Source of the DNA: Bedellia somnulentella
Taxonomy: Eukaryota; Arthropoda; Insecta; Lepidoptera; Bedelliidae
Direction of reading: 5' to 3'
Length of the DNA: 64,000 bases
Assembly (NCBI GenBank): GCA_963576735.1
Contig: CAUYWD010000245.1
Location: forward strand, 38,781-102,780
The position numbers and the translations under genes were made by a program. Numbering within the stretch: the stretch's first letter is position 1; each line of letters starts with the position of its first letter. The notes beneath the pieces were generated by a model. It saw only the letters and a list, made by a program, of their open reading frames with translations. It was not told the origin of the DNA and searched no databases. This document shows, piece after piece, positions 1-9,600 of this stretch.

Positions 1-132
1 GGTTTTGTACTTACTTCTCAAAGAAATTTGCCGTTTTTCGGAAGTACATGGTTATGATACACGCGCCGGCGGCTTCTTTTGAAATCTAAAACAATCGTTG
101 CCGCCACGCCGAAATCATAACATTTGACACTA

Positions 133-1423
133 CGAGGGCTGCTATTTATGTATCCGGAACTGGCCACTTACAGAACAATAATTTAAAAAGTAATTACATC
201 ATTTAAAAATAGAACTCTTTAGCTTTAGAATACATTTATTTTTATGTGACTGTCAATTGTTTTCACATCGTAGCGTCATTTTGAAAATTGCGTGTCTTCA
301 CCACCATGGATTTAACTCGTGAACATTTTCGTGCCATGATTTTTTACGATTTTCGGCGTGGTCTAACTCAAAAACAGTGCATCGATCAGCTTACTTCGAC
401 TTTTGGGGATGAAGCACCCTCAAAGACCACTGTGTATCACTGGTTTAGCGAGTTTAATCGTGGACGATCTAAGCTTACTGATGAAATTAAAGAAGGTCGC
501 CCTAAAACGGTCGTTGTACCTCAAAACATCGATGCTGTCCGGGAACTAATAACTCAAGATCGTCATGTTACATATCGTGAGATAGAGGCATCTCTGGGCA
601 TTAGTATGACGAGCATACATAAGATACTTCATGAACATTTAGCTGTAAAAAAAATTTGCTCCCGTTGGATTCCGCACAACTTGAGTATTGATCAAAAACA
701 GGCTCGTGTCGATTGGTGCAAAGAAATGTTAAAAAAATACAACCGTGGTGCGTCAAAAGCTGTTTATAATATCTACACAGGTGACGAATCTTGGATCTAC
801 GCTTACGACCCCGAAACTAAGCAGCAGTCCACGGTGTGGGTGTTCCAAGATGAGCCGAACCCAACAAAAGTTATTCGTGCAAAAAGCACATTGAAGCAAA
901 TGGTCGCTTGTTTTTTTGGTATAAATGGCCATGTAGCTACAGTGCCTTTAGAGAATCGTAAAACTGTTAATTCGGAGTGGTATACGACCATTTGTTTGCC
1001 GGAAGTCTTTGAACAAATAAGAAAGACTAACCGACAACGTAGAATCATTCTGCATCACGACAATGCTAGCTGTCACAGGTCGGCCGTCACAACTCAGTTT
1101 TTAGAAGCTCAAAAGATCGAATTGACAGGTCATCCGCCGTACAGCCCTGATTTGGCACCCAATGATTTTTATTTATTTCCAAATGTGAAGAAAAAATTAC
1201 GTGGTCAACGTTTTTCGAGCCGCGAAGAGGCAGTCGATGCGTTCAAAATGCACGTTTTGGAGATACCTCAGTCTGAGTGGAAAAAGTGCTATGAAAATTG
1301 GTTTCAACGCATGCAAAAGTGTATAGATCTGAGCGGCGAATATTTTGAGAAGCAATAAAACCATATTAATTGATATATGTTTGTTTCTTTTTTTTATTCC
1401 GGATACATAAATAGCAGCCCTCG
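133..1423 (+). mobile_element. Complete mariner (DD34D) transposon
   Basis: A 1,291-bp element bounded by TA on both sides (131-132 and 1424-1425). The first and last 27 bases are perfect inverted repeats, beginning CGAGGGCTGCTATTTATG. It holds one uninterrupted transposase ORF. Perfect TIRs, TA target duplication and an open frame point to a young copy. The protein style resembles the cecropia-type lepidopteran mariners, but that subfamily call is by eye only. Confidence 0.95.
306..1358 (+). CDS. Mariner transposase, intact
   Basis: Cut-and-paste transposase acting on the flanking TIRs; 350 codons from the ATG at 306. I prefer this start to the in-frame ATG at 288 because it has a strong CACCATGG context and gives the usual mariner N-terminus MDLTREHF. 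The N-terminal half holds the paired helix-turn-helix DNA-binding region (about residues 1-120). The catalytic triad is present: D160 in TGDESW, D252 in HHDNAS and D287 in APNDFY, with 34 residues between the last two as mariner requires. The YSPDLAP motif precedes the third D. No stop or frameshift is seen, so this copy could encode active enzyme; activity itself is inference. Confidence 0.93.
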   Translation: MDLTREHFRAMIFYDFRRGLTQKQCIDQLTSTFGDEAPSKTTVYHWFSEFNRGRSKLTDEIKEGRPKTVVVPQNIDAVRELITQDRHVTYREIEASLGISMTSIHKILHEHLAVKKICSRWIPHNLSIDQKQARVDWCKEMLKKYNRGASKAVYNIYTGDESWIYAYDPETKQQSTVWVFQDEPNPTKVIRAKSTLKQMVACFFGINGHVATVPLENRKTVNSEWYTTICLPEVFEQIRKTNRQRRIILHHDNASCHRSAVTTQFLEAQKIELTGHPPYSPDLAPNDFYLFPNVKKKLRGQRFSSREEAVDAFKMHVLEIPQSEWKKCYENWFQRMQKCIDLSGEYFEKQ

Positions 1424-1425
1424 TA

Positions 1426-1797
1426 TTTGATTGCCGCCATAGGGCGTAGCGTAGGTATACTCATGCAAAATAATTTCGAAATTTTTTACACGCTTTATAT
1501 TATTGTTTGATTTGCGGCGGCATCCTTATCATAGAGTCGGCACGTGGCGAGGCGGTGCGATAGAAAGCAAGGAAACGTACTATAAATAAAGGAATTATTT
1601 TAATTCCAGTTACTTCCATGGAAAACGACTTATAGGTCAGTTGATTTTTCGAATTTCTTATCAAATCTTCAGTTATTTATTAATCTGCTTGATCTTTACT
1701 ATGGCTATATTCATTCAAGCTCACAATGTTCCAATTCTAATACGTTTTTCTAGGATTTAAAGTTAACTTTAATAAATAGTAATAGACAAATAGGTAA
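1426..1797. other. No gene recognised
   Basis: Between the mariner and the CAAGAC tract I see no coding sequence or recognisable repeat. The stretch is AT-rich with a short GC-rich patch near 1515-1560. Confidence 0.5.
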
Positions 1798-1932
1798 TTG
1801 CAAGACTTGCAAGACTCTTGCTGCAAGACCAAGACCAAGACCAAGACTGGGAGCGCAAGACCAAGACCAAGACCAGGTGTATTGGCGCAAGACCAAGACC
1901 AAGACTGGCTAAGTCTCGTCTTGTTCTTGCGT
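1798..1932. repeat. Degenerate (CAAGAC)n-type satellite
   Basis: Runs of the hexamer CAAGAC/CCAAGA recur in three blocks separated by short spacers (around 1825-1846, 1858-1876, 1887-1906). It encodes only low-complexity frames on either strand, which I treat as artefacts. Confidence 0.8.
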
Positions 1933-1942
1933 TTGGGCAACA

Positions 1943-2552
1943 CTAGTCTTCAGCGACATGCTTTCGCTGCGCTTTTTGAACAAAATTGAGCTCTTTTGGA
2001 ACTAGTCGAGCGGCGACGCGTTTCATGCCTAAAATGTCAATGAGAATGTTGTGGACGGACTTAAAAGATATGTTCACCTCACAAGCCAACTCTCTCAGAC
2101 TCATACGTCGATTTTCGAGCACTAGCTTCTTGATTCTGCCGATGTTTTCTTTGGTCGTAGCGGTTGAAGGTCTACCAGAACGAGGCAAGTCTACTACTAC
2201 TTCTCGCCTTCTTTAAAAGCCTTATACCATTCATAAGCCCTTGTTTTCGATATACACGATTCGCCGTAGGTATTTCGCAACATTTTTTGTGATTCACCAC
2301 ATGAAATATCATTAGAAATACAAAATTTAAGGCACACTCTTTGTTCAACAATATTTTCCATTGTAAAAATTGCCGAGGACTCAAAACTATGACCTACAAA
2401 AAATGTAGTTTAAAACAAATTAAATGACAGATCCCGCTCAAATTTTGCGCGCTAAATCAGTACAGTGAGTGCTAACAACATGCAGTAAAAAAAAATTAAC
2501 GACCTCTTTTACGCGGGTCTTTTTATTGACATATTCCCGATACTTTTACACA
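1943..2552 (-). mobile_element. 5' half of a second mariner type (broken)
   Basis: On the minus strand the sequence encodes the N-terminal DNA-binding part of a mariner transposase, with the motifs RSGRPSTATTKEN, LRELACEVNISFKSVHNIL and GMKRVAARLVPKELNFVQKAQ. A frameshift separates the first about 55 codons from the rest. The 5' UTR and end (TGTGTAAAAGTATCGGG on the minus strand) match the copy at 41665-42258. The catalytic half is absent. It is a different subfamily from the intact element at 133-1423. Confidence 0.85.
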
Positions 2553-2565
2553 GAGTAGTACATAA

Positions 2566-2773
2566 GGAATAGCCAAACTTAGGGAATTATAAAATTCCTC
2601 AGCCACTTTTGGAAGTTACGTGGGGAAAGGATGGTAAAATAAAGGTTGTTGGTGATGGGTCACCAACCGCATCGCCCAAAAATCCCTTAAAAGCCCCAAT
2701 ACCGTTAGTCGTCTCTTACGTACACCCACCGGAAGAAATGGGGTAGTGCTATTCTAAGCCGACCGAACACAGC
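2566..2773 (-). mobile_element. SINE-B copy, 3'-truncated
   Basis: Matches the dispersed SINE-B consensus, for example the landmark GGTGATGGGTC and the 5' end GCTGTGT..GTCGGC read on the minus strand. Its 3' tail is missing. It directly abuts the long-TIR element starting at 2778. Confidence 0.8.
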
Positions 2774-3245
2774 AAAATATGTATATGTCGCAGGAAAATC
2801 GTCAAACTCGTTAACTTATAACTTTCCTAGGAAACTTGTAAGTTGACGGAAATCCGTCAAACAGCATGCGAATTTACATCTTACCTGATAGGTTTCAGGA
2901 AACTTGTAAAATAACGAACTCACCTCAGGAAAATTGTAAGTGGGGATCTTTTTTGACAAGTTTCCGAGTTTAGAATTCTGTATTTTAGGAACTTTACAAG
3001 TTTCCTGAATCCCGCTAGGAAAGTTGTCAATGCAGCGCTGACGGCGCGAAGAGAGGGATTTTAGTCAACGCGGATTGGCTGGCGGTGGTCACGTGACGTG
3101 ACGCATTCGCGCGTCTTTTCTACTCGATAATCGAAACTAATATTTTCCTTGCTTTACTAATGCTAATCTATTATTTTGCTATTATTTGCTGTTACTGACA
3201 TATAATTAAAAAGTTTTAAGAGTGTTTATTAAATATAAATTGTTT

Positions 3246-3609
3246 AGCAACCATGATAGCCCAGTTGGTAGAACACTCGGTTATCGTGCAAACGACTAGT
3301 GTTCAAATCCTGGGTCGGGCCTACACCAATTTGTCTTTTCTAAAGACATATGTGTGGTTAATTTATCATGGTTGTTAACGGTGAGGGAAAACATCGTGAG
3401 GAAACCCACATGGCTGAGTTGTGCTTAGTCATGTGACAGTGTATTCGTACAAAAACGGCCATAGGCTCGCCCTCTATCACGTGAGTACACTGTCCATGCA
3501 AAACGTGGGTACTCTGAACACCAGGTGACAAAGTCACGTGATGTTCAGGGATATTAGTACCTCTGCCAACCCCTTCGGGGATATCCGGCGTGAACGTTTA
3601 TGTTATGTT
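3246..3609 (+). mobile_element. SINE-A, full length with target duplication
   Basis: A tRNA-derived SINE. The pol III A box TAGCCCAGTTGG is at about 3257-3268 and the B box GTTCAAATCC at about 3301-3310. The body runs to a 3' tail with CCTCTGCCAACCCC and GGCGTGAACG, then a TGTTATG repeat. Direct repeats ATAAATTGTTT flank it (3235-3245 and 3610-3620). This is the reference copy for the family here. Confidence 0.92.
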
Positions 3610-3694
3610 ATAAATTGTTTGAGTATATATCGTGATACTTTATTGTTATATAGTAAGAATACTTTCTAGATCTTTTTTTAAGGGCGTTTCTATA

Positions 3695-3928
3695 TCGATA
3701 CATACATACCTATACTTGCGGCAATAAATTCCTACAAAGGGTGGGTATCCTGACTGTCGGAATAAGAAAGTTCTTAGCTACTTTTGAGAGTTAAAGAGGG
3801 AAATGATCGTATTGTATTGTAAACATTATTGGCGATAGGTCTCCAACTACATCGCCTCCAATGACATCCATTGTTATAGGTTACCGCCAGAAACATGTTA
3901 GTGCTATTCTTAACCTATGCTTTTAAGA
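3695..3928 (-). mobile_element. Decayed SINE-B
   Basis: Shows scattered SINE-B landmarks on the minus strand (the TACATACATACC tail, GTGGGTATCC, GGTCTCCAACTACATCGCC, GTTAGTGCTATTCTTA) with many substitutions. It is an old copy inside the long-TIR element. Confidence 0.7.
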
Positions 3929-4589
3929 TTTTAAACTCTTGCAAACTTACTGCATTCTTAATTTATTATCCCACGGTTGTCCTAAGAGGAAACCAAAGGC
4001 TTTTTAAGTGATTGTTAGGTGAAGTGGCTGCATACCCAGCGCCACCTTCGGATTTTAGTAGTAATTCGCTACTTGGATGTGAGTGTACGAAAAGCAAGTC
4101 AGAAGGTTGGATGATTAACGAATGGAAACTAGTGTAAAAATCCGTCATTGGAATAAATTATTCGTAGTTTTCGTTTATCATCATCACGTAAGACCAACGG
4201 CCAGGAAACCCGTCTTAGTCCAGTTTCTCATTTATATTTGAAAATATCAAAACATTGTCATTACTTTAAATTCATTATTTTTTTCTTTACTCAACACACT
4301 TCTTAATCAATCATCATAAGTAACTGTTTCTTTTAACAGTTTCACTAGCAGCCATTAGGAGACTTACAATTTTCCTAAATTATAAATTCAAAACTAGGAA
4401 ACTTGTCAAAAATGATCCCCATTTACAATTTTCCTGAAGTGAGTTCGTTATTTTACAAGTTTCCTAAAACCTATCAGGTAAGATGTAAATTCGCATGCTG
4501 TTTGTCGGATTTCCGTTAACTTACAAGTTTCCTAGGAAACTTATAAGTAAACGAGTTTGACGATTTTCCTGCGACATATACATACACAA

Positions 4590-5476
4590 ATATACTATGC
4601 AGCTATACACTACATAGATACGCACTACACTACACAATACACAGGCCAGAGCCGCGTCGCGCCGTGAACAAGTGTAAAAATCAACTCAGGGTTTTGAGAC
4701 TCTTTAAGCGACTTTTGGGCAAGGTTGCTAGAGAACCATTCCCCACCATCCACTATTCTTTACAATTTTTTTCTTAGCCAAACATCTTCCATTTCCGTGG
4801 CCGGCGATGTGCAACAGGTATACATACATTACACACATACACTCGACGTACTTTTCGATATACGTTATATACTACACACTCGCTGCTTGATCTAACTATT
4901 TACCTTCAATGCTTTACTTACTTTACACCTCTGTCAGGCCCGGCAAAATAAAATGCTGCTACGTGTAAGCACGAAGGCTAGAACTACAATTATGCCATAT
5001 GAAAAGGACCCACCATTTTACATTTCAATAGAAAAACGTGTCCGTTTATTAGTAGTTTTAGTTTTTAACATAATATTAGTATTGCTCTGGATTATCTCAA
5101 AGTAACGCCTGATTCAATCAAATATAATTGCTTGTCTCAACCTGCAATCAGAATAAAAACTGGGACAATATTTTTGATTCAAAAATGTTTAGACCTATCA
5201 CAATCTCGACTGCTTTTTTTGCATTTGCGTTTGGTATTACTTTCATGCAAATTTTAACAACCGCTTTCATTTATATATATTTTTTATTCCGTTCTTCGGA
5301 AGGCTCTTGGCTACTATCAGTATATTATTCGTTAGTCTGCTAATCCGACTCAAGCATATATTTGTGGGAATAACTGCCCTGTAATGATCCATTTTATCGC
5401 GTATATTTTAAGCTTAAAGCGAGCATTTGTATGTGGTATATTTTCAGTTATTCAAAGGCAAACCTACCATCGCATG
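4590..5476. other. No gene recognised; possible SINE-B relic
   Basis: About 4685-4800 weakly recalls SINE-B (AAGCGACTTTTGGGC, then CACCATCC). The rest is AT-rich without convincing coding potential; the short ORF at 5128-5343 has no recognisable features. Confidence 0.4.
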
Positions 5477-5478
5477 TA

Positions 5479-6590
5479 CGAGGGGCATGCCAAAAGAAAC
5501 TAGATACTCAAAAATTATAAAATTGATGCTTTATTACAAGTATCGATCTTTTCAAAGTATTCACCCTGAGCACGTATACACTTTTCCATACGTCTGAACC
5601 AATTGCTAATAGCTATTTTCATAGTGTAATGTCTTACGGTATTTTACTCTGGGGCAGAGCAGCTGATGTTGGTTCCATATTTATTCTCCAAAAGAGAGCA
5701 ATAAGAGCTATATACAATTTGAGATCCCGAGATTCCCTGAGGGAATTGTTTAAAACAATAAATATAATGACACTGCCATGTCAATATATTTATGAAAATA
5801 TTATGTATGTAAGAAAGAATCAGGCCTCTTTTGTGAAAAATTGTGACAGACATATTCGAAACCTGAGAGACAACAATAAAATATCAGTACCAAAATACAG
5901 ATTGTCAAAAGTAAATACATCTTTCATGGGGTTATGCGTAAAAATGTATAATAAAATACCTGAGGACATTTTAAATTTAACAGAAACAAAATTCAAAGCA
6001 GCAGTTAAAAAAAATCTTAGTTCGAAAGCCTATTACAATGTCAATGATTACATTAATGATGAAGTGGCTTGGTGTCATCAGGGCTCTGTGCAGGATGTTT
6101 CCGGGCTAACACCAAAATTGTAATGGACGTTAAAAAAAGATGTGTGTTGACGAGTTTCTTACGGGTTCTTCTCTCAACAAAACACCTTCCGAATCCGAAG
6201 TAAACTTAGTATTAAGTTAAAATTTGACGTTCAAAAAACAAAGATTTATCTTTTTTTTAAAGACATCCCCGTCCTCTTTTTAATTCAGCAAACCAATTGA
6301 ATACTGTTGCTCGGGAACAAGCAGCCTCACCAAAAGTAGTCTCGAGGCTTTAAACCTTTTTTAAAGTCATAATAAATCATAGCGCGAAAATCACGTCGAC
6401 TGAGCTCCATTGTTGCAAGTGAATTCCCGATAGATTCTCGGAAAAATGACGCTCATTCAAATAAAAAATAAATAAAAGAAGTGTGTTCTATATTCAAATA
6501 CGTCAATAACCAGTCTATAAGATGGTGTATAGCTTGCCAGTGTCAATTAAATAAGAAAAGAGTATCTAACTTCTATTGGCATGCCCCTCG
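5479..6590 (-). mobile_element. Mariner copy whose core is replaced by LINE sequence
   Basis: Both ends carry the mariner TIR starting CGAGGGGCATGCC, each next to TA (5477-5478 and 6591-6592). Read on the minus strand, 6590-6275 holds the 5' UTR and N-terminal codons, and 5625-5530 holds the C-terminus (NWFRRMEKC..GEYFE). The whole catalytic middle is missing. In its place lies a plus-strand LINE fragment (about 5625-6240). It is the same family as the interrupted mariner at 34831-42736. Confidence 0.85.
5629..6123 (+). pseudogene. LINE reverse-transcriptase C-terminal fragment
   Basis: An open 164-codon frame resembling the region after the RT domain of CR1/Jockey-superfamily LINEs (SYGILLWGR, LQKRAIRAIYNL, IMTLPCQYIYENI). 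It has no catalytic motifs. It continues into 3' UTR-like sequence to about 6240 that is similar to 23890-23990. It is a dead fragment lodged in a mariner. Confidence 0.75.
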
Positions 6591-6629
6591 TATAAACACC
6601 TGAAACTAAAATATCTAAATTCTTAACAG

Positions 6630-9600
6630 GTGTTCAAAGGCAAGACAGGTGCCCAGCTAGAACAACTTCAGCAGCAGATCTCTGCCAAGATCAGCGGCCG
6701 CCGTGACGGGGTTGATGTGGCGTATTGGGAGAGTTTGCTAAGCCAATTGCAAGGTAATGATTTAATATACTTACATATGCATATGTGGAGGAAAAGGGAA
6801 GATCTTCCGCCAGGCGGCGGTATGCCTGGGGACCGCGGTCCCACTGCATTAAGTTGGAACTTGTATATATAGTAAATGTTTTAGAAACTTCGATTGCGCG
6901 ATGTACGATTTGTATGGCGAGTCTTGATGACGCGTGTGACGTATATCACTTGGTTACTTATTGCTGTGGAATGTGATTCTTCTTGCACTGTCAGCGTTTC
7001 TATGTAGTGCGCGTCATTGTGTACTGATAGCGCGTCGCTACACATACATTAGTTTTTATCTCATGCAGCTTACAAAAGTGTCTGAGGAATTTTTGATTTG
7101 GAAGCTTTGGCGAGTCCTTTTTAGATGTATAGGTTAAAAAATTGCATATACCTACATGTGTTCGTAGCTATAATTCTAAAAATAGTTATACGTTGTCAGC
7201 CTCTTCTTCCATTAAAAGAAAAAAGAGAAAAAAATATGAACCATACTACTTGAAGGACCACCAAAACGTCCCCGTGGTACGTTATTTATATACTGTTCAC
7301 TCGGCTCTTCTATGATATCGCAGTATCTCGTTTCTGAACTCGTTTGAAATTAATTATTATGATTCAAAAAGTAAGAATTTTCATATAACTATATTTTAGT
7401 ATAATAATTTACTAACAATTGTAATTATCATCAGCACATATGGCTCGCGCGCGGCTACGAGAGCGACATCAACTGAACTTGCGGCGGAAACTGGAACTAC
7501 TCAAACAAGAGCAAGGCGTCGAACAGCATAGGTAAGATACTTTATAACACAACCCACCTATACTTACGGCTATATTTTCTAGAGAGGGGTAGCCAAGGCT
7601 TAAAAAGCATCAAACCTCTTAATTGTCTTGTACAACAACCGCGAGACAAATATGGGACAATGTTATTTTAAGCCGATTAAAATTAGTGGCATTTAATTAG
7701 TATAGATTGACGCAGGGTAGCAACTCTAGCTGCCTCTTAGGGGTGCCAGAAGAGGTACTATTTCTAAATATTGGACCAAGTTTTCGCCATTTCGTTTTTA
7801 TACGTACGTACTTATGTTAAAAACAATGGGCGTTTTTTATTCGGCTCTGGGCCAACGTTCAAGATTACATCAAATTTTAAAACGCAAATAAAATAAGATA
7901 GGTTGTTTGTAAATTCATACATGCATAAACTCACGCCGTTACTTCCTATTAGGGCAGGCAGAAACAATCTATTGCTACTTTGTATGATTGTAGTTTGACA
8001 TGTACATACATACATACATATACTCACGCCATTAGTTCCCATTGGGGTAGGCAGAGACTATTGATGTTATATTGATTAGTTTGACATGTCTCATTAAAAA
8101 AAAAGACAAAGAGCAAGGTAACAAAATTTATCAAACTTAGGTTACGTGCTGCCGTTGTTTTGACTCAGACAAATCAGCTACATAATAGCCGAACTTACCT
8201 CTCTATCTTTTATCCGCGCTTTAGCCTACCTAGCTTAGGCTGGTTTTACAGTCACGCTTACCGTCCGCGCGGGTGGTAAGCGCGGCTCGCAAGCTCGCGG
8301 ATGACCCGCTCGAAACTATAAAACGAGTTCAGTGCTACGCGGTTTGCCGCCTCGTACAGTCGTAATGAGACTTCTCGCATTTGTTATATTATATTACCTA
8401 TGGAAAAAAAAGCAACGACAACGACGACTACAAGTACATCCTTACAATGCCACTAGGTTTCTGAGAGGTGCATTCTCTACATCGTTTTCGGATTTAAGAG
8501 AACATGGTGACAAATTCTTCAAACATTTCCGTCTGTCTACAACATCATTTGATGAATTACTCTGCAAGATAGAACATAATTTAAAACGATCAAGTTTACG
8601 TCGAGTCCCTATAGAACCAGTTGAAAAGTTGGCGATTACCTTAAGGTAAGTTGTATAAAAATACTTTTTATTTTTAAGTAATTACTTTATTAATTAAATT
8701 GTGTTTACAAATAAAAAAAAAACAAACAATGAAAAAGTACTCGCTCCGTAACCCTCGTTGAAATGAAATTTAGTAGAAATTGTCGTTTCCTGGTGTTAAT
8801 ATTTGAAATGTAATATATTTCACCACAGCTTTGCTGAACAAAATTAGAAATTGTCGTTTTCTGATGCAGTAGTAGGAAAGTGGTTTATTTCTTCACAGCT
8901 TTGCTGAACAGAATTGATGACTGTAGAATGAGACTCATATTGATTTGTAGATTGATAGTCTTGCTGCGTGCTCTCACTAGGTACAGATCCGTTAGCTGGT
9001 AACGTTAAGTTTGAAAAATATGATGATTGATAGCTCTGCTGTATTGAGACGGTTGCAGACATTACATTAGAAGAATTAGAATCATTTTCTGGTGACATGA
9101 TATTGGCATATTGATGTGATGTTTGATAACCTGGTTGCGTAGTAGTATCATTAGAATTAGAGATTGGTGATATAATAGTAGAATTTGAGACATTTTCTGG
9201 CGACAATATGTTGGAATATTCATTAGATTCATTAGCTGGCGTTACAAAATTTGATGTCGACGTCGTACCCACTGAATGTGGCGCGGAAAGATCCATAGCA
9301 ATTTGCAACACTTTCGAACGAAATAAAAGTTTTTCATAACTGTTAAACGACTTTAGAATTGGACCAAGAGAATTAAAAAATGGTTAGTAGTTGAATCGCT
9401 CCCCGCTGATACCTAATATTGTGTACTGCGCATCGACTCGCGTGATGTTCCGAGCCGCCATCAAGTTTGAATCGGAATGTACAATACGCGCCACGAGACT
9501 TTGTGTTTGTAAAGTTAGCTGCGCAATCAAGTCTGTACATGTGAACGAAATGAGCGAGACGCACGCATAGACGAAAGCGAGAGCAAAGACGCTCGCGCCT

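Larger units (their letters stand above)
2778..4584. mobile_element. DNA element with about 230-bp terminal inverted repeats
   Basis: The segment 2778-3010 is a close inverted copy of 4350-4584; both ends begin TATGTATATGTCGCAGG reading inward. Each arm carries several spaced copies of an AGGAAA(C/A)TTGTAA motif in both orientations, which could be an array of transposase-binding sites. The interior has no transposase; it contains a SINE-A and a decayed SINE-B. Superfamily not assigned, and no clear target duplication found. Confidence 0.85.

Noticed and set aside
1986..2216. Plus-strand ORF similar to one opposite 41982-42233
   Set aside because: Both are antisense shadows of the mariner N-terminal coding region.
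3248..3320. tRNA gene
   Set aside because: It is the head of a full SINE-A with target duplications and recurs in other copies.
5128..5343. Small membrane protein gene
   Set aside because: Hydrophobic by AT-rich composition, with no start context, splice signals or neighbours to support it.
1..6629. Upstream cactin exons
   Set aside because: I searched by eye for family motifs and splice-linked frames and found only repeats.
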